DNA from: Pantoea sp. CCBC3-3-1
GTDB lineage: Bacteria > Pseudomonadota > Gammaproteobacteria > Enterobacterales > Enterobacteriaceae
Length of the DNA: 64,000 nt
NCBI RefSeq assembly: GCF_007981265.1
Contig: NZ_CP034363.1
Location: forward strand, 4,526,001-4,590,000
Direction: 5' to 3'
The notes under the pieces are model-generated. The model made no database searches and was not told the DNA's origin. It worked only from the letters and a program-made list of their open reading frames with translations. The position numbers and the translations under genes are program-made. Positions 30,627 through 41,568 of this stretch are shown here, in pieces. The first letter of the stretch is position 1. Each line of letters starts with the position of its first letter.

Positions 30627-33161
30627 ATGAGCACCCGACTCGTCATTATTGGCAACGGCATGGTGGGCCATCGTCTGATCGAGGAGCTGGTCGACAAAGC
30701 GGCTCCCGGCCAGTTTGCCATCACCGTATTTTGTGAAGAACCCCGCGTGGCTTACGATCGCGTGCATCTTTCCGCTTACTTCTCTCATCATAATGCTGAC
30801 GAGCTGTCGCTGGTCGCTGAGGGCTTCTATCAGCAGCATCACATTGAGATCCTGACCCGCGAACGCGCCATCAGCATCGACCGTCAGAAGAAAGTGGTTC
30901 ACTCCAGCACCGGTCGTGAAGTTCATTACGATAAGCTGGTACTGGCGACGGGTTCTTATCCGTGGGTACCACCTGTCAGTGGTGCGGAGGGTACTGACTG
31001 CTTCGTTTACCGCACGATTGAAGATCTGGACGCCATTGAAGCCTGCGCCAAACACAGCCAGCGTGGCGTGGTCGTTGGCGGCGGTCTGCTGGGGCTGGAA
31101 GCCGCTGGGGCGCTGAAAAATCTCGGCATTGAAACGCACGTTATTGAATTTGCGCCGGTGCTGATGGCTGAACAGCTCGACCCGCCCGGCGGACAGCAGC
31201 TGCGCAACAAGATTGAGCAGATGGGCGTCAGGGTACATACCAGCAAAAACACTCAACTCATCAGCGATCGGCCTGAGGGCGGGAAAAAGCTGCGGTTTGC
31301 TGACGACAGCGAACTGGACGTTGATTTTATCGTTTTCTCCACCGGCATTCGCCCACAGGATATGCTCGCCAGACAGGCAGACCTGCCTGTTGCACCTCGC
31401 GGCGGGGTGCTGGTCGACGACGGTTGCCAGACGGCGGATAAAGACATTTACGCTATTGGCGAATGTGCCGCATGGCAAAACCGGGTTTACGGACTGGTTG
31501 CGCCGGGCTACAAAATGGCTCAGGTAGTAGCGGATCGTCTCACCGGTAATAACAACGCTTTTACCGGCGCGGACATGAGCGCCAAATTAAAACTGCTGGG
31601 CGTAGACGTTGGCAGTATTGGCGATGCGCATGGCCGCACGGCAGGCGCACGCAGCTACAGTTATCTGGATGAAAATAAGGGCGTTTACAAACGTCTGGTG
31701 GTGAGTGCTGATAACAAAACGCTGTTGGGCGCGGTGCTGGTAGGCGACACCAGCGACTACGGTAATCTGCTTCAGCTGATGCTGAACGCCATCGAGCTGC
31801 CGGATAATCCTGACTCGCTGATTCTGCCCGCGCATGCGGGTAATAAGCCGGCGCTCGGCGTGGAGTCGCTGCCCGACACGGCGCAAATCTGTTCCTGCTT
31901 TGACGTCAGCAAGGGTGATTTGGTGCTGGCAGTACGAAACGGTTGTCATACCGTAGCCGCGCTGAAAGCGGAAACCAAAGCCGGAACGGGCTGTGGCGGC
32001 TGCGTGCCGCTGATGACGCAGGTACTCAATGCTGAACTCAGCCATCAGGGCATTGAAGTTAACCATCACCTTTGCGAGCACTTCAGCTATTCACGGCAGG
32101 AACTTTATCACCTGATCCGCGTGGAGGAGATCAAATCCTTCGACCAGCTGCTGAAAAAATATGGCAACGGTTACGGCTGCGAAGTCTGTAAACCGACAGT
32201 CGGATCGCTGCTGGCTTCGTGCTGGAACGAATATGTGCTGCAACCACAGCTCACCGCATTGCAGGACAGTAACGACAACTTTCTCGGCAACATTCAAAAA
32301 GATGGCACCTACTCCGTTATTCCGCGCTCGGCGGGCGGTGAAATTACCCCTGAAGGTTTGATGGCCATCGGCGAAATCGGCCGTCGTTATCACCTCTATA
32401 CCAAAATCACCGGCTCTCAACGCATTGGCCTGTTCGGCGCGCAAAAAGACGATCTGCCGGCAATCTGGCGGGCGCTGCTGGCAGCCGGATTTGAGACCGG
32501 CCACGCGTATGCCAAAGCGCTGAGAATGGCAAAAACCTGTGTCGGCAGCAGCTGGTGCCGGTTTGGCGTAGGCGACAGTACCGGGCTGGGCGTAACGCTG
32601 GAGAACCGTTATAAAGGCATCCGTACGCCGCATAAAATGAAGTTCGGCGTTTCTGGCTGCACGCGAGAATGTGCCGAGGCGCAGAGCAAAGATGTTGGCA
32701 TTATAGCGACGGAAAAAGGCTGGAATCTGTACGTCTGTGGCAATGGCGGCATGAAACCTCGTCACGCGGACCTGCTGGCGGCGGATCTGGACCTCGACAC
32801 CCTAATCCGCTACCTCGATCGCTTTATGATGTTCTATATCCGCACCGCCGATAAGCTACAGCGCACCTCCCTCTGGCTGGAAAGTCTGGAAGGCGGCATT
32901 GATTATCTTAAGCAGGTGATTATTGACGACAGGCTCGCGCTGAACGATCAGCTGGAAGCGGATATTGCTCTGCTGCGCGAGAAATTTGTGTGCGAGTGGC
33001 AGGCAACGATTGACGATCCCGCTCAGCAAGCGCGCTTTGCCCATTTCATTAATGCTCCGCAGCGCGACCCGCTGGTCCAGAACATTGCTGAACGTGAGCA
33101 GCACCGGCCCGCTCGTCCTGATGAGCGCATTCCCGTGACGTTACTGGAGGAACAATCATGA
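30627..33161 (+). CDS. nirB: NADH-dependent nitrite reductase large subunit
   Basis: Cytoplasmic siroheme nitrite reductase, six-electron reduction of nitrite to ammonium with NADH. The 844-residue protein has an FAD/NAD-binding half (GNGMVGHRLIEEL; VVGGGLLGLEAAG), a BFD-like [2Fe-2S] domain (ICSCFDVSKGDL with TGCGGCVPL), and the siroheme/[4Fe-4S] domain with cysteines in KFGVSGCTRECAEAQSKDVG and LYVCGNGG. The ATG at 30627 matches the E. coli start; an earlier in-frame ATG lies upstream of the transcription start. It overlaps nirD by 4 bases. Confidence 0.97.
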   Translation: MSTRLVIIGNGMVGHRLIEELVDKAAPGQFAITVFCEEPRVAYDRVHLSAYFSHHNADELSLVAEGFYQQHHIEILTRERAISIDRQKKVVHSSTGREVHYDKLVLATGSYPWVPPVSGAEGTDCFVYRTIEDLDAIEACAKHSQRGVVVGGGLLGLEAAGALKNLGIETHVIEFAPVLMAEQLDPPGGQQLRNKIEQMGVRVHTSKNTQLISDRPEGGKKLRFADDSELDVDFIVFSTGIRPQDMLARQADLPVAPRGGVLVDDGCQTADKDIYAIGECAAWQNRVYGLVAPGYKMAQVVADRLTGNNNAFTGADMSAKLKLLGVDVGSIGDAHGRTAGARSYSYLDENKGVYKRLVVSADNKTLLGAVLVGDTSDYGNLLQLMLNAIELPDNPDSLILPAHAGNKPALGVESLPDTAQICSCFDVSKGDLVLAVRNGCHTVAALKAETKAGTGCGGCVPLMTQVLNAELSHQGIEVNHHLCEHFSYSRQELYHLIRVEEIKSFDQLLKKYGNGYGCEVCKPTVGSLLASCWNEYVLQPQLTALQDSNDNFLGNIQKDGTYSVIPRSAGGEITPEGLMAIGEIGRRYHLYTKITGSQRIGLFGAQKDDLPAIWRALLAAGFETGHAYAKALRMAKTCVGSSWCRFGVGDSTGLGVTLENRYKGIRTPHKMKFGVSGCTRECAEAQSKDVGIIATEKGWNLYVCGNGGMKPRHADLLAADLDLDTLIRYLDRFMMFYIRTADKLQRTSLWLESLEGGIDYLKQVIIDDRLALNDQLEADIALLREKFVCEWQATIDDPAQQARFAHFINAPQRDPLVQNIAEREQHRPARPDERIPVTLLEEQS

Positions 33162-33484
33162 GCCAGTGGCATTCCGTTTGTGCATTAGAGGAGATCCTCC
33201 CGGCCACCGGCGTTTGCGCGCTGATAGCAAACCAGCAGGTCGCGCTGTTCCGCCCCGCTGCGGACGAGGTGGTTTATGCCCTGAGCAATATCGATCCGTT
33301 TGCTCAGGCCAGCGTGCTGTCACGTGGGCTTATCGCCGAGCATCAGCAGGCGCTTTGGGTTGCCAGCCCGTTGAAAAAGCAGCGTTTTCGCCTCAGCGAT
33401 GGCCTGTGCATGGAAGATCCCCACTATTCCGTGCAGGCATGGCCGGCCAGAGTGCAAAATGGCATCGTTGAAGTCGCTATCTGA
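33158..33484 (+). CDS. nirD: Nitrite reductase small subunit
   Basis: Rieske-fold subunit of NADH nitrite reductase that lacks the cluster ligands typical of true Rieske proteins. It has 108 residues, starts [20 protein letters not shown] and includes the family segment [20 protein letters not shown]. It overlaps nirB by ATGA. The nitrite channel gene nirC, next in E. coli, is missing; cysG follows after 80 bases. Confidence 0.96.
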   Translation: MSQWHSVCALEEILPATGVCALIANQQVALFRPAADEVVYALSNIDPFAQASVLSRGLIAEHQQALWVASPLKKQRFRLSDGLCMEDPHYSVQAWPARVQNGIVEVAI

Positions 33485-33564
33485 CACGGCCTGTCCGCTA
33501 TGATGCGGTTTTTAACCCTGCAAGCGCTGCGCTGGCAGGGTTTTCCTCTTTCTGCGAGCAACGT

Positions 33565-34929
33565 ATGCATTACTTTCCCCTTTTTTGTCAGCTTCGCCAC
33601 CGGCTGGTGCTGCTGGTTGGTGGCGGTGACGTTGCCGAGCGTAAAGCCCGGCTGCTGCTGAAAGCCGGAGCAGAACTACGCGTGTGCGCCACGCACTTTT
33701 CATCGCAGTTTTATTTATGGCAGCAGGCCGATCGGCTTTCGCTAATTGAGCAAACTTTCTCGCCAGAAATGCTGCAAGGCTGCTGGCTGGTTGTGGCGGC
33801 AACGGACGATAACGCTGTCAATCAGCAGGTCAGCGCAGAGTGCGAATCCAGACAGATTTTTTGTAACCTGGTGGATGCCCCCGAACGAGCCAGCGCGATC
33901 GTGCCGTCCATTGTCGATCGCTCGCCACTGATGGTGGCGATTTCCAGCGGCGGCGCGGCGCCGGTCATGGCCCGGCTGTTGCGCGAGAAAATTGAAGCGT
34001 TGCTACCGCAGCATTTAGGGAAAATGGCCGCCTGGGCGGGCTCGCTTCGTCAGCGGGTAAAAAATCAGTTTAGTGATATGGCTTCGCGCAGACGCTTTTG
34101 GGAAAAAGTGTTCCATCACGATCGCCTGGCCCAAACGCTTGCCAATGCAGATGCCGCCCAGGCTGAAAAACTGACGGAAGCGCTGTTTGCCGAGCCGCCT
34201 GAACACCGGGGCGAAGTGGTACTGGTCGGTGCCGGCCCCGGCGATGCCGGATTGCTGACCCTGAAAGGTCTACAGCAAATTCAGCAGGCCGACGTGGTGG
34301 TTTACGATCGGCTGGTTTCCGACGAGATCATGGAACTGGTCAGAAGAGATGCAGAACGCATTTTTGTCGGCAAACGCGCCGGTTTTCACTGTGTGCCTCA
34401 GGAGGCAATCAACCAGATATTGCTGGAGCAGGCACAGCAGGGAAAACGCGTAGTACGGCTGAAAGGCGGCGATCCCTTTATTTTTGGGCGTGGCGCAGAA
34501 GAGCTGGAAGCGCTACTGGATGCCGATATTCCTTTTTCCGTGGTTCCTGGCATCACTGCCGCATCGGGCTGTTCTGCCTACAGCGGTATTCCGCTCACGC
34601 ATCGTGATTACGCGCAGAGCGTGCGCTTAGTGACCGGGCACGTGCAGCGTGGCGGCGGCCTTGACTGGCAAAGCCTGGCAGCAGAAAAACAGACGCTGGT
34701 ATTTTATATGGGGCTGGCGCAGGCCGCAGAGATACAGCATCAGCTAATGCTAAACGGTATGGATGGCGCGATGCCGGTGGCGCTGGTGGAAAGAGGAACG
34801 TCTACACAACAGCGGGTGGTGAGCGGCGAGCTGGCTGAGTTAACAACGCTGGCGAGTCAGGTGAACAGCCCTGCACTGATTATTGTCGGACGGGTTGTCG
34901 CGCTACGCGATCGTTTACGCTGGTTCTGA
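33565..34929 (+). CDS. cysG: Siroheme synthase (multifunctional)
   Basis: Trifunctional enzyme that turns uroporphyrinogen III into siroheme for nitrite and sulfite reductases. The 454-residue protein has an N-terminal dehydrogenase/ferrochelatase module ([20 protein letters not shown], about 13-32) and a C-terminal SUMT methyltransferase ([20 protein letters not shown], about 219-238; [16 protein letters not shown]). Together with nirBD it supplies the cofactor of the same pathway. Confidence 0.97.
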   Translation: MHYFPLFCQLRHRLVLLVGGGDVAERKARLLLKAGAELRVCATHFSSQFYLWQQADRLSLIEQTFSPEMLQGCWLVVAATDDNAVNQQVSAECESRQIFCNLVDAPERASAIVPSIVDRSPLMVAISSGGAAPVMARLLREKIEALLPQHLGKMAAWAGSLRQRVKNQFSDMASRRRFWEKVFHHDRLAQTLANADAAQAEKLTEALFAEPPEHRGEVVLVGAGPGDAGLLTLKGLQQIQQADVVVYDRLVSDEIMELVRRDAERIFVGKRAGFHCVPQEAINQILLEQAQQGKRVVRLKGGDPFIFGRGAEELEALLDADIPFSVVPGITAASGCSAYSGIPLTHRDYAQSVRLVTGHVQRGGGLDWQSLAAEKQTLVFYMGLAQAAEIQHQLMLNGMDGAMPVALVERGTSTQQRVVSGELAELTTLASQVNSPALIIVGRVVALRDRLRWF

Positions 34930-34970
34930 CGGGCCGCAGACAAACCTGAGCAAGCCCGGAGCAAAGCATC

Positions 34971-35022
34971 GCGGGCCATGGACGCCCCGTGCTGAGCGGC
35001 CACGGACGGCACTTTTCGCGTC
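34971..35022 (-). repeat. Second copy of the 52-bp intergenic repeat, inverted
   Basis: Read on the minus strand this segment aligns without gaps to 28959-29010 on the plus strand, with 39 of 52 bases identical and the core CGTCCATGGCCCG unchanged. GGCCATGGACG (34974-34984) and GGCCACGGACG (34998-35008) are internal near-direct repeats. It lies between cysG and trpS (166-base gap). Confidence 0.7.
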
Positions 35023-35060
35023 TCTGCGGAGCGTGTATGCCACTGAGCCTTGTTAATAAT

Positions 35061-35087
35061 CCAGAAGCGAAGCCGGTTCGCTTCTGG
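35061..35087 (-). terminator. trpS terminator hairpin
   Basis: CCAGAAGCGAA and TTCGCTTCTGG make a perfect 11-base stem with a 5-base loop, 8 bases past the trpS stop. On the minus strand ATTATTAA follows, a weak U-tract; it may also limit readthrough from cysG. Confidence 0.7.
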
Positions 35088-35095
35088 TTGGTGCC

Positions 35096-36097
35096 TTACG
35101 GCTGTGCGACGAAGCCGACCGCCTCGTAGACTTTCTTCAGCGTTTCCTGAGCCTGCGCACGGGCTTTCGTTGCGCCATCACGCATTACCTGCTCCAGGAA
35201 AGCTTCATCATTACGATAGCGATGATAGCGCTCTTGCAGCTCGGTCAGCATACCGGAAACGGCTTCGGCGACCGCGCCTTTCAGATGGCCATACATCTGG
35301 CCTTCGAACTGCTTTTCCAGCTCAGGAATGCTGGTGCCGGTCACGCCGGAAAGAATATCCAGCAGGTTAGAAACGCCCGCTTTATTCTTCACGTCATAAC
35401 GCACCACCGGTGGCTCATCGCCGTCGGTCATCGCACGCTTAATCTTTTTGACTACCGATTTAGGATCTTCCAGCAGGCCGATAACGTTGTTACGGTTATC
35501 GTCAGATTTGGACATCTTTTTGGTCGGCTCAAGCAGCGACATCACGCGTGCGCCCGATTTAGGGATAAACGGCTCCGGCACTTTAAACACGTCGCCGTAC
35601 AGCGCATTAAAGCGCGCCGCCACGTCACGGCTCAGCTCCAGATGCTGCTTCTGATCTTCCCCAACCGGTACCTGAGTGGTTTGATACAGCAGAATATCAG
35701 CCGCCATTAACACCGGGTAGTCGAACAGACCGGCATTAATATTCTCTTCATAACGCGCGGACTTATCCTTGAACTGCGTCATACGGCTCAGTTCGCCGAA
35801 GTAGGTATAGCAGTTCAGGATCCAGCCAAGCTGCGCATGCTCAGGGACGTGAGACTGAACAAAGATGGTGCTTTTTTGCGGATCGATGCCGCAGGCCAGA
35901 TAAAGCGCCAGCGTATCCAGCGTCGCTTTACGCAGCGCGGTGGGGTCCTGGCGCACGGTGATCGCATGCAGGTCAACAATACAGTAGATGCAGTTGTAAT
36001 CATCCTGCATGCCGACCCACTGACGCAGCGCACCCATATAGTTACCGATGGTCAGTTCGCCGGAAGGCTGTGCGCCGCTAAATACGATGGGTTTCAT
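35096..36097 (-). CDS. trpS: Tryptophanyl-tRNA synthetase
   Basis: Class Ic aminoacyl-tRNA synthetase charging tRNA-Trp. The 333-residue protein has the HIGH-like motif in [11 protein letters not shown] (about 12-22) and the signature KMSKSDDN (near 196). It is the last gene of the dam-rpe-gph-trpS group, 18 bases after gph. Confidence 0.97.
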   Translation of the reverse strand: MKPIVFSGAQPSGELTIGNYMGALRQWVGMQDDYNCIYCIVDLHAITVRQDPTALRKATLDTLALYLACGIDPQKSTIFVQSHVPEHAQLGWILNCYTYFGELSRMTQFKDKSARYEENINAGLFDYPVLMAADILLYQTTQVPVGEDQKQHLELSRDVAARFNALYGDVFKVPEPFIPKSGARVMSLLEPTKKMSKSDDNRNNVIGLLEDPKSVVKKIKRAMTDGDEPPVVRYDVKNKAGVSNLLDILSGVTGTSIPELEKQFEGQMYGHLKGAVAEAVSGMLTELQERYHRYRNDEAFLEQVMRDGATKARAQAQETLKKVYEAVGFVAQP

Positions 36098-36115
36098 CTT
36101 TTTTCGTCCTGGTAA

Positions 36116-36793
36116 TTACAGCCCGGTGGCGGGCAACAAATCGTTAAAATGGTCGAGTACGAGATCGGGGTTGCTGTTGGCAATCGGCTCACCGTAGTTA
36201 TAGCCGTAGCTCAGGCCCACGCAGGGCGTTCCCGCAGCCTGCGCGGCCTGAATATCATTACGCGAATCGCCGATAAACAGCAGTTCTGACGGCAGCAGGC
36301 CAAACTTGCCCAGCACCATAAACAGCGGTGCCGGATGCGGTTTTTTCGCCGCCACGTCGTCACCGCCGATAATCAGCGAGAAATAGCTGTCAATGCCAAG
36401 CGACTGCAACAAGGGAGCGACAAACGGCGTTGGTTTGTTGGTGACAATCGCCATTGGCAGCCCTTTCGCTGCAAGCAGAGCCAGGCCTTCTTTCACCTGC
36501 GGAAACAGCTTGCTGCCCTCTTTCACGGTCATCGCATAATGCTTATCCAGCAGCACGCGAGCATCCCGCAGCAGATCGCCGGAAGGCTGATGACCCAGCG
36601 CCCACGTCAGCGCCCGTTCAATCAACACATCGGCACCGTTACCAATCCAGGTTGATACGCGTTCAATACCGGCAGCGGGTAAGTTTAATGCGCCCAGCGC
36701 CGCGTCCACGGCACCCGCCAGACCTGGCGCGCTGTCAATCAGCGTGCCGTCCAGATCAAAGGCCAGCGCGCGAATATTAGTGAAATGAGCCAT
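36116..36793 (-). CDS. gph: Phosphoglycolate phosphatase
   Basis: HAD-family phosphatase that removes 2-phosphoglycolate formed in DNA repair. The 225-residue protein has motif [11 protein letters not shown] (about 12-21), motif II VTNKPTP and motif [14 protein letters not shown]. It is shorter than the 252-residue E. coli enzyme because it lacks an insertion in the cap and part of the C-terminus. The start overlaps the end of rpe by 17 bases. Confidence 0.95.
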   Translation of the reverse strand: MAHFTNIRALAFDLDGTLIDSAPGLAGAVDAALGALNLPAAGIERVSTWIGNGADVLIERALTWALGHQPSGDLLRDARVLLDKHYAMTVKEGSKLFPQVKEGLALLAAKGLPMAIVTNKPTPFVAPLLQSLGIDSYFSLIIGGDDVAAKKPHPAPLFMVLGKFGLLPSELLFIGDSRNDIQAAQAAGTPCVGLSYGYNYGEPIANSNPDLVLDHFNDLLPATGL

Positions 36794-37463
36794 GGCGCGA
36801 TTTCTCCAGTTCAGTACGCATATCATCAATCACTTTTTTGTAATCAGGCTGACCAAAAATGGCCGACCCTGCAACAAACATGTCGGCACCCGCCGCCGCG
36901 ATTTCGCCAATATTTTCCACTTTCACGCCGCCGTCCACTTCAAGGCGGATATCGTAGCCGCTTTGATCGATCAGTTTCCGGACCTGACGCAATTTATCCA
37001 GTGTTCCTGGAATAAATGACTGTCCGCCAAAGCCTGGGTTGACCGACATCAGCAGCACCACATCGACTTTATCCATCACATATTCAAGATAGCTAAGCGA
37101 GGTTGCCGGATTGAAAACCAGCCCGGCTTTACAGCCGTGTTCTTTGATCAGCTGTAGCGTGCGGTCAACATGCTCAGAGGCTTCGGGATGAAAAGTGATG
37201 TAAGAGGCGCCCGCTTTGGCGAAGTCAGGGATCAGACGATCCACGGGTTTAACCATCAGATGCACATCAATGGGAGCGGTAATGCCGTAGTCACGCAGCG
37301 CTTTTAGTACCATCGGCCCCATGGTCAGATTGGGAACGTAGTGATTATCCATCACGTCGAAATGTACGACATCGCCTCCGGCAGCCAGCGCTTTGGCCGT
37401 GTCTTCACCCAGGCGGGCAAAATCTGCAGACAAAATTGATGGGGCTAGCAAAAACTTTTTCAT
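36777..37463 (-). CDS. rpe: Ribulose-phosphate 3-epimerase
   Basis: TIM-barrel epimerase of the pentose phosphate pathway, interconverting ribulose 5-phosphate and xylulose 5-phosphate. The 228-residue protein starts [20 protein letters not shown] and has [19 protein letters not shown] and LEVDGGVK. The ATG at 37463 follows a GGGAG site; codons further upstream are open but unrelated. Confidence 0.97.
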   Translation of the reverse strand: MKKFLLAPSILSADFARLGEDTAKALAAGGDVVHFDVMDNHYVPNLTMGPMVLKALRDYGITAPIDVHLMVKPVDRLIPDFAKAGASYITFHPEASEHVDRTLQLIKEHGCKAGLVFNPATSLSYLEYVMDKVDVVLLMSVNPGFGGQSFIPGTLDKLRQVRKLIDQSGYDIRLEVDGGVKVENIGEIAAAGADMFVAGSAIFGQPDYKKVIDDMRTELEKSRHGSFH

Positions 37464-37515
37464 CCATTTCTCCCAATTAGCGCGCCTGACAACAGGCACG
37501 TACTGCATTTGAGGG

Positions 37516-38337
37516 TCAGTCGCCGGTAAACAGCGCCAGCAGTTCATTAACCTGGGTTCGTCCGCTACCGTTGCGACTGATAGAACGTCGCGCCTTGATC
37601 TGATGCAGCTGCTGTGCCGCCTGATACCATTCGCGCGTCAGCGGCGTGTCATGATTGGAAATCAACACCGGGATCCGGCTTTCACGCGCCAGCTTTACCG
37701 CCAGCTCGGCCAGATGCTGCTGCTGCAACAGGCTGAAACTGTTGGTGTGGTAGGCGGTAAAATTCGCCGTGGCCGACAGCGGCGCATAGGGTGGATCGCA
37801 ATAAACGACCGAGCCTTGCGACGCTCTGCTCAGGGTAACATCGTATGATTCACAGACAAAGGTGGCGTTTTGCGCCCGCTCGGAGAACCAGTAAAGTTCG
37901 TCCTGAGGAAAATAGGGCTTACGATAGCGACCAAAAGGCACGTTAAATTCACCGCTTAAATTGTAGCGGCAAAGTCCATTGTAGCAGTGGCGGTTCAGGT
38001 ACAGAAACAGCACGCCGCGACGATACGGATCGGTGCAACGATTAAACTCAAAGCGACGGGCGTAGTAAAACTCAGCCTCGTTTGCCTCGCTGGTAAACAA
38101 CTCGCGGGCATCGGCAACGAACTCGTCGACGCGATTTTTGACGATGTTGTAGAGGTTGATCAGGTCACTGTTGATATCGGCCAGCACGTAGCGTGGGAAA
38201 TGGGTATTCAGAAATACGGATCCCGCGCCAACAAAAGGCTCGATCAGACAGTCCCCTTCAGGTAAATGACGTTGGATATCATCAAGAAGCGGGAATTTAC
38301 CACCCGCCCATTTCAAAAAAGCGCGATTTTTTTTCAT
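37516..38337 (-). CDS. dam: DNA adenine methyltransferase
   Basis: Methylates the adenine of GATC, directing mismatch repair strand choice, SeqA sequestration of oriC and gene expression. The 273-residue protein has the AdoMet motif [13 protein letters not shown] (about 9-21) and the catalytic DPPYAPLS (near 182). It lies in the aroKB-damX-dam-rpe-gph-trpS superoperon. Confidence 0.97.
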   Translation of the reverse strand: MKKNRAFLKWAGGKFPLLDDIQRHLPEGDCLIEPFVGAGSVFLNTHFPRYVLADINSDLINLYNIVKNRVDEFVADARELFTSEANEAEFYYARRFEFNRCTDPYRRGVLFLYLNRHCYNGLCRYNLSGEFNVPFGRYRKPYFPQDELYWFSERAQNATFVCESYDVTLSRASQGSVVYCDPPYAPLSATANFTAYHTNSFSLLQQQHLAELAVKLARESRIPVLISNHDTPLTREWYQAAQQLHQIKARRSISRNGSGRTQVNELLALFTGD

Positions 38338-38403
38338 GCCGTCGTTTTATTACAATTACTCTTCTGGCTGCGGTTACACCGACAGCATATCTGCGCTTTA
38401 AAT

Positions 38404-38430
38404 CGTCAGGCCGCTTAACGCGGCCTGACG
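38404..38430. other. Stem-loop between damX and dam
   Basis: CGTCAGGCCG and CGGCCTGACG form a perfect 10-base stem with a 7-base loop, midway in the 122-base damX-dam gap. A short AT-rich tract follows on the minus strand but no real U-run. It may attenuate transcription into dam or mark an RNA end. Confidence 0.5.
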
Positions 38431-38459
38431 GAGACTGGACGGAGGGTACCCGCCGTTTA

Positions 38460-39446
38460 TCAGTTAGCCGACTCTTTCTTAACCTGGCTTACAGGTTTAA
38501 CCCACGGATTTTTTGCGCGAACATCCGCTGGCAACGAGGCTACAGCACGCTTCGCATCAGCTGGCGTGGCGTAAGAACCACTGACCAGCACATACCAGGC
38601 TTCGCCGTTGCGCGTGGTTTTATATACGTGGTAGCTGCCAAGCCCCTGTTTTTTCGCCCAGGCGTTCAGCGTATCGGAGCGGGAAGCGCTGCTCAACTGC
38701 AAGGTGTAATTTCCGCCGGTTACAGCGGAAGAAGCCGTCGAAGCAGGCGCGGATGCGGCTGGCGACGATGCTTTTACCGGCGTATTTTTATGAACGCTTT
38801 CTTTCGCAACTGGCTTAGTCACCGTTTTGTGCGTTACAGCAGGTTTATTCTGATGCGGAGCAGGCTGGGCCGCTGGCTGAGCCGCCACTGGACGACTCCC
38901 CGCCGTTACCGTCGCGGGCGCCGTTGGCAGCGAACTGGTGTTATCAGCACCCTGCGCGGCGGCATCAACCTGGTTCTGCTGGTTAGACAGCGCATTGTTA
39001 AGATCCCCCGGTAATTCAACACGCTGCTGACCCGCTGGCGTCTGAACCGGCTGAGCCTGCGTTGGCGTAGAAGAAATTGGCGGCGCGCTGAGTTCCTCTG
39101 GGCTGGACGCAGCCGTGTTGCTGCTGGCGTCAGGCGCAGGGGTTTCGGCTGGCGCTTGCGTGCCAGACTGACCGCTCATTGAAGAGGAGCCTGAAAGATC
39201 GATATCGTTGCCGCTGCCGGAGGTTGCGGGTGTTTGCCCGGCATTCTGACTCTCTTTCTTATCTGAGGAGGTCAGCGTGGAGCCAATACCCACCACAATC
39301 AGCAGCAGAACCAGGATGCCCACGCCCATCATCATGTGCTGGCGCGAAACCGGGACTTTGGGGGCAGAAGACGTTTTACGGGATCGCTGAGGACGGCGAT
39401 CGCTGGTGTCAGGCTTTAACTCATCTTCCGGTTTAAACTCGTCCAT
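38460..39446 (-). CDS. damX: Cell division protein DamX
   Basis: Bitopic inner-membrane protein that binds septal peptidoglycan denuded of stem peptides. The 328-residue protein has a cytoplasmic N-terminus, one transmembrane helix (MMMGVGILVLLLIVVGIGST, about 39-58), a long Ser/Ala/Pro/Gln-rich periplasmic linker and a C-terminal SPOR domain (about 245-320, GNYTLQLSSASRSDTLNAWA). It is about 100 residues shorter than E. coli DamX, mostly in the linker and N-terminus. Confidence 0.95.
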   Translation of the reverse strand: MDEFKPEDELKPDTSDRRPQRSRKTSSAPKVPVSRQHMMMGVGILVLLLIVVGIGSTLTSSDKKESQNAGQTPATSGSGNDIDLSGSSSMSGQSGTQAPAETPAPDASSNTAASSPEELSAPPISSTPTQAQPVQTPAGQQRVELPGDLNNALSNQQNQVDAAAQGADNTSSLPTAPATVTAGSRPVAAQPAAQPAPHQNKPAVTHKTVTKPVAKESVHKNTPVKASSPAASAPASTASSAVTGGNYTLQLSSASRSDTLNAWAKKQGLGSYHVYKTTRNGEAWYVLVSGSYATPADAKRAVASLPADVRAKNPWVKPVSQVKKESAN

Positions 39447-39514
39447 TCAACCTCCTCCAGTAGAGCAGCAACGCCGCTTCACATCCTGTGAGCAGCGGTA
39501 ACGTCAATAGTGTT

Positions 39515-40606
39515 TTAAACCGACTGTTGGCAATCGTTAATTGCCGCCAGAACCCGATCGTGTCCAACGCCGCTGCGTACACAGGAGCGACCTATAGCCA
39601 GTGGCAAGACCAGACGCAGCTCGCCAGCAAGCACTTTTTTATCGCGCAGCATATGCGGCAAATAGTCTTCTGCTGCCATGCTCTCCGGACCGGCTACCGG
39701 CAACCCTGCCCGCTTCAGCAAGGTAATAATTCTGTCGGTATCCTGCGAGGAGAATTCGCCCAGCCGCTCAGCGGTACGCGCAGCCATGACCATTCCGGCC
39801 GCAACGGCCTCACCATGCAGCCAGTTACCGTAGCCCATATGCGCTTCGATCGCATGACCATAGGTGTGGCCCAGGTTCAGCAGCGCACGCTGGCCCATTT
39901 CACGTTCATCGGCAGCAACCACTTCCGCTTTTAGCTCGCAGCATCGACGGATGCAATACGCCAGGGCTTTACCGTCAAGCGCCAGCAGCGCATCCATATT
40001 CTCTTCCAGCCAGCTAAAAAACTCGCCGTCAAGAATGATGCCGTACTTGATGACTTCAGCCAGGCCCGAAGCCAGCTCGCGCGCAGGGAGTGTGTTCAGG
40101 CAGTCGATATCGATCACAACGGAAGCAGGCTGATAGAACGCGCCAATCATGTTCTTGCCCAGGGGATGATTCACGGCGGTTTTTCCTCCAACCGAAGAAT
40201 CCACCTGAGAAAGGAGCGTGGTTGGCACTTGGATAAAGCGCACGCCACGTTGATAGCTCGCTGCGGCAAAACCGGTCAGATCGCCAATGACCCCACCACC
40301 TAAGGCAATCAGGGTCGTGTCGCGACCGTGAGGTTTTTCCAGCAGCGCGGTAAAGACCTGATCCATTACCGCCAGCGTTTTATACTGCTCGCCGTCCGGC
40401 AGGATCACCTGGTCTACCTCCACACCCGCTTTTTCCAGCTGCTGGCGCAAAGGTTCAAGATAGAGGGGGGCCAGGGTCTGGTTTGTCACCAGCATGGCCC
40501 GATCGCCCGCCTTAAGCGGCCAAAAAGAAGCCGGATCGTTAAACAGTCCGGCAGCAATGGTAATGGGGTAACTGCGTTCCCCCAAAGTGACGGTAATCTT
40601 CTCCAT
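39515..40606 (-). CDS. aroB: 3-dehydroquinate synthase
   Basis: Second shikimate pathway enzyme, turning DAHP into 3-dehydroquinate with NAD+ and a divalent metal. The 363-residue protein has [19 protein letters not shown] (about 104-122) and the zinc ligands around [15 protein letters not shown]. It follows aroK by 51 bases. Confidence 0.97.
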   Translation of the reverse strand: MEKITVTLGERSYPITIAAGLFNDPASFWPLKAGDRAMLVTNQTLAPLYLEPLRQQLEKAGVEVDQVILPDGEQYKTLAVMDQVFTALLEKPHGRDTTLIALGGGVIGDLTGFAAASYQRGVRFIQVPTTLLSQVDSSVGGKTAVNHPLGKNMIGAFYQPASVVIDIDCLNTLPARELASGLAEVIKYGIILDGEFFSWLEENMDALLALDGKALAYCIRRCCELKAEVVAADEREMGQRALLNLGHTYGHAIEAHMGYGNWLHGEAVAAGMVMAARTAERLGEFSSQDTDRIITLLKRAGLPVAGPESMAAEDYLPHMLRDKKVLAGELRLVLPLAIGRSCVRSGVGHDRVLAAINDCQQSV

Positions 40607-40657
40607 GAAGCGTTATCACCTTTTTGCTTTGGCCCGCAGGCGGGGAAAGAGCCTGAA

Positions 40658-41179
40658 TCAGCTCTTTTCCAACATGTTGATAATTTGATTCGCGACCACT
40701 TTAGCACTCTGGTCATCGGTACGGATCGTCACGTCGGCAATCTCTTCATAAAGCGGATTACGTTCATCCGCCAGCGCTTCCAGCACCTCGCGCGGCGGAG
40801 ATTCCACCTGCAACAGAGGACGCTTTTTATCACGCTGCGTACGCGCCAGCTGCTTCTCAATGGTTGTTTCCAGATACACCACGACGCCGCGAGCAGAAAG
40901 ACGATTGCGCGTTTCACGTGATTTAACGGAACCTCCACCGGTAGCCAGCACGATGCCTTGCTTTTCGGTAAGTTCGTTGATGATTTTTTCTTCGCGATCG
41001 CGGAAGCCTTCTTCGCCTTCGACGTCGAATACCCAGCCCACATCCGCTCCGGTACGTCGCTCAATTTCTTGATCGGAATCGAAAAATTCCATATTGAGTT
41101 GCTGAGCTAACTGACGCCCAATAGTGCTTTTGCCGGCACCCATAGGCCCAACCAGAAAGATATTGCGTTTCTCTGCCAT
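40658..41179 (-). CDS. aroK: Shikimate kinase 1
   Basis: Phosphorylates shikimate with ATP. The 173-residue protein has Walker [10 protein letters not shown] (about 11-19), the shikimate-binding [11 protein letters not shown] and [11 protein letters not shown], and the lid arginine region [11 protein letters not shown]. It is the first gene of the aroKB-damX-dam superoperon. Confidence 0.98.
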   Translation of the reverse strand: MAEKRNIFLVGPMGAGKSTIGRQLAQQLNMEFFDSDQEIERRTGADVGWVFDVEGEEGFRDREEKIINELTEKQGIVLATGGGSVKSRETRNRLSARGVVVYLETTIEKQLARTQRDKKRPLLQVESPPREVLEALADERNPLYEEIADVTIRTDDQSAKVVANQIINMLEKS

Positions 41180-41568
41180 TTTTTCGGTATTACTAAGACA
41201 ATTCGTTAATGATACCCCGTCCTACAGCGGACAGGACATGAACTGAAACCTCATGAGCGATAGTGCGAGAGTCAGAGGAAAATTATCTCAACACTGAAGG
41301 TGTTTTGGCAACCGATTAAATTGACCTTGCCCATTGCGCACTTTTTTGGCGCGTTTCAGTCCGCTTCATTTATCACTCCGATGTCACTGCATCGGCTACG
41401 CCGGTTGCGCACGATAAAAAACGGGTTAAATGTATTCTTCGCAGCCAAAACAAGGCCTGTAAATCAAAATCGCTAAACCTTGTAAGCTAATTCGGCTCTT
41501 GCGTCAAACGCATATGGCCGCAATGCGTTAAAAAAGCGCCTGGCTCCTCAGTTTGTAACAAAAAAGCA
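41180..41568. promoter_or_regulatory. aroK upstream region
   Basis: This 389-base gap between hofQ and aroK holds no credible gene. It should contain the promoters of the aroKB superoperon. I could not assign promoter boxes reliably, and saw no strong terminator after hofQ. Confidence 0.4.

Noticed and set aside
32091..32765. A 224-codon frame opposite nirB
   Set aside because: It is antisense to the well conserved siroheme domain of nirB; GC-rich codon use makes such shadows common here.
28936..35022. Palindromic repeats as a CRISPR array
   Set aside because: There are only two diverged copies 6 kb apart in opposite orientation, with no spacers or cas genes.
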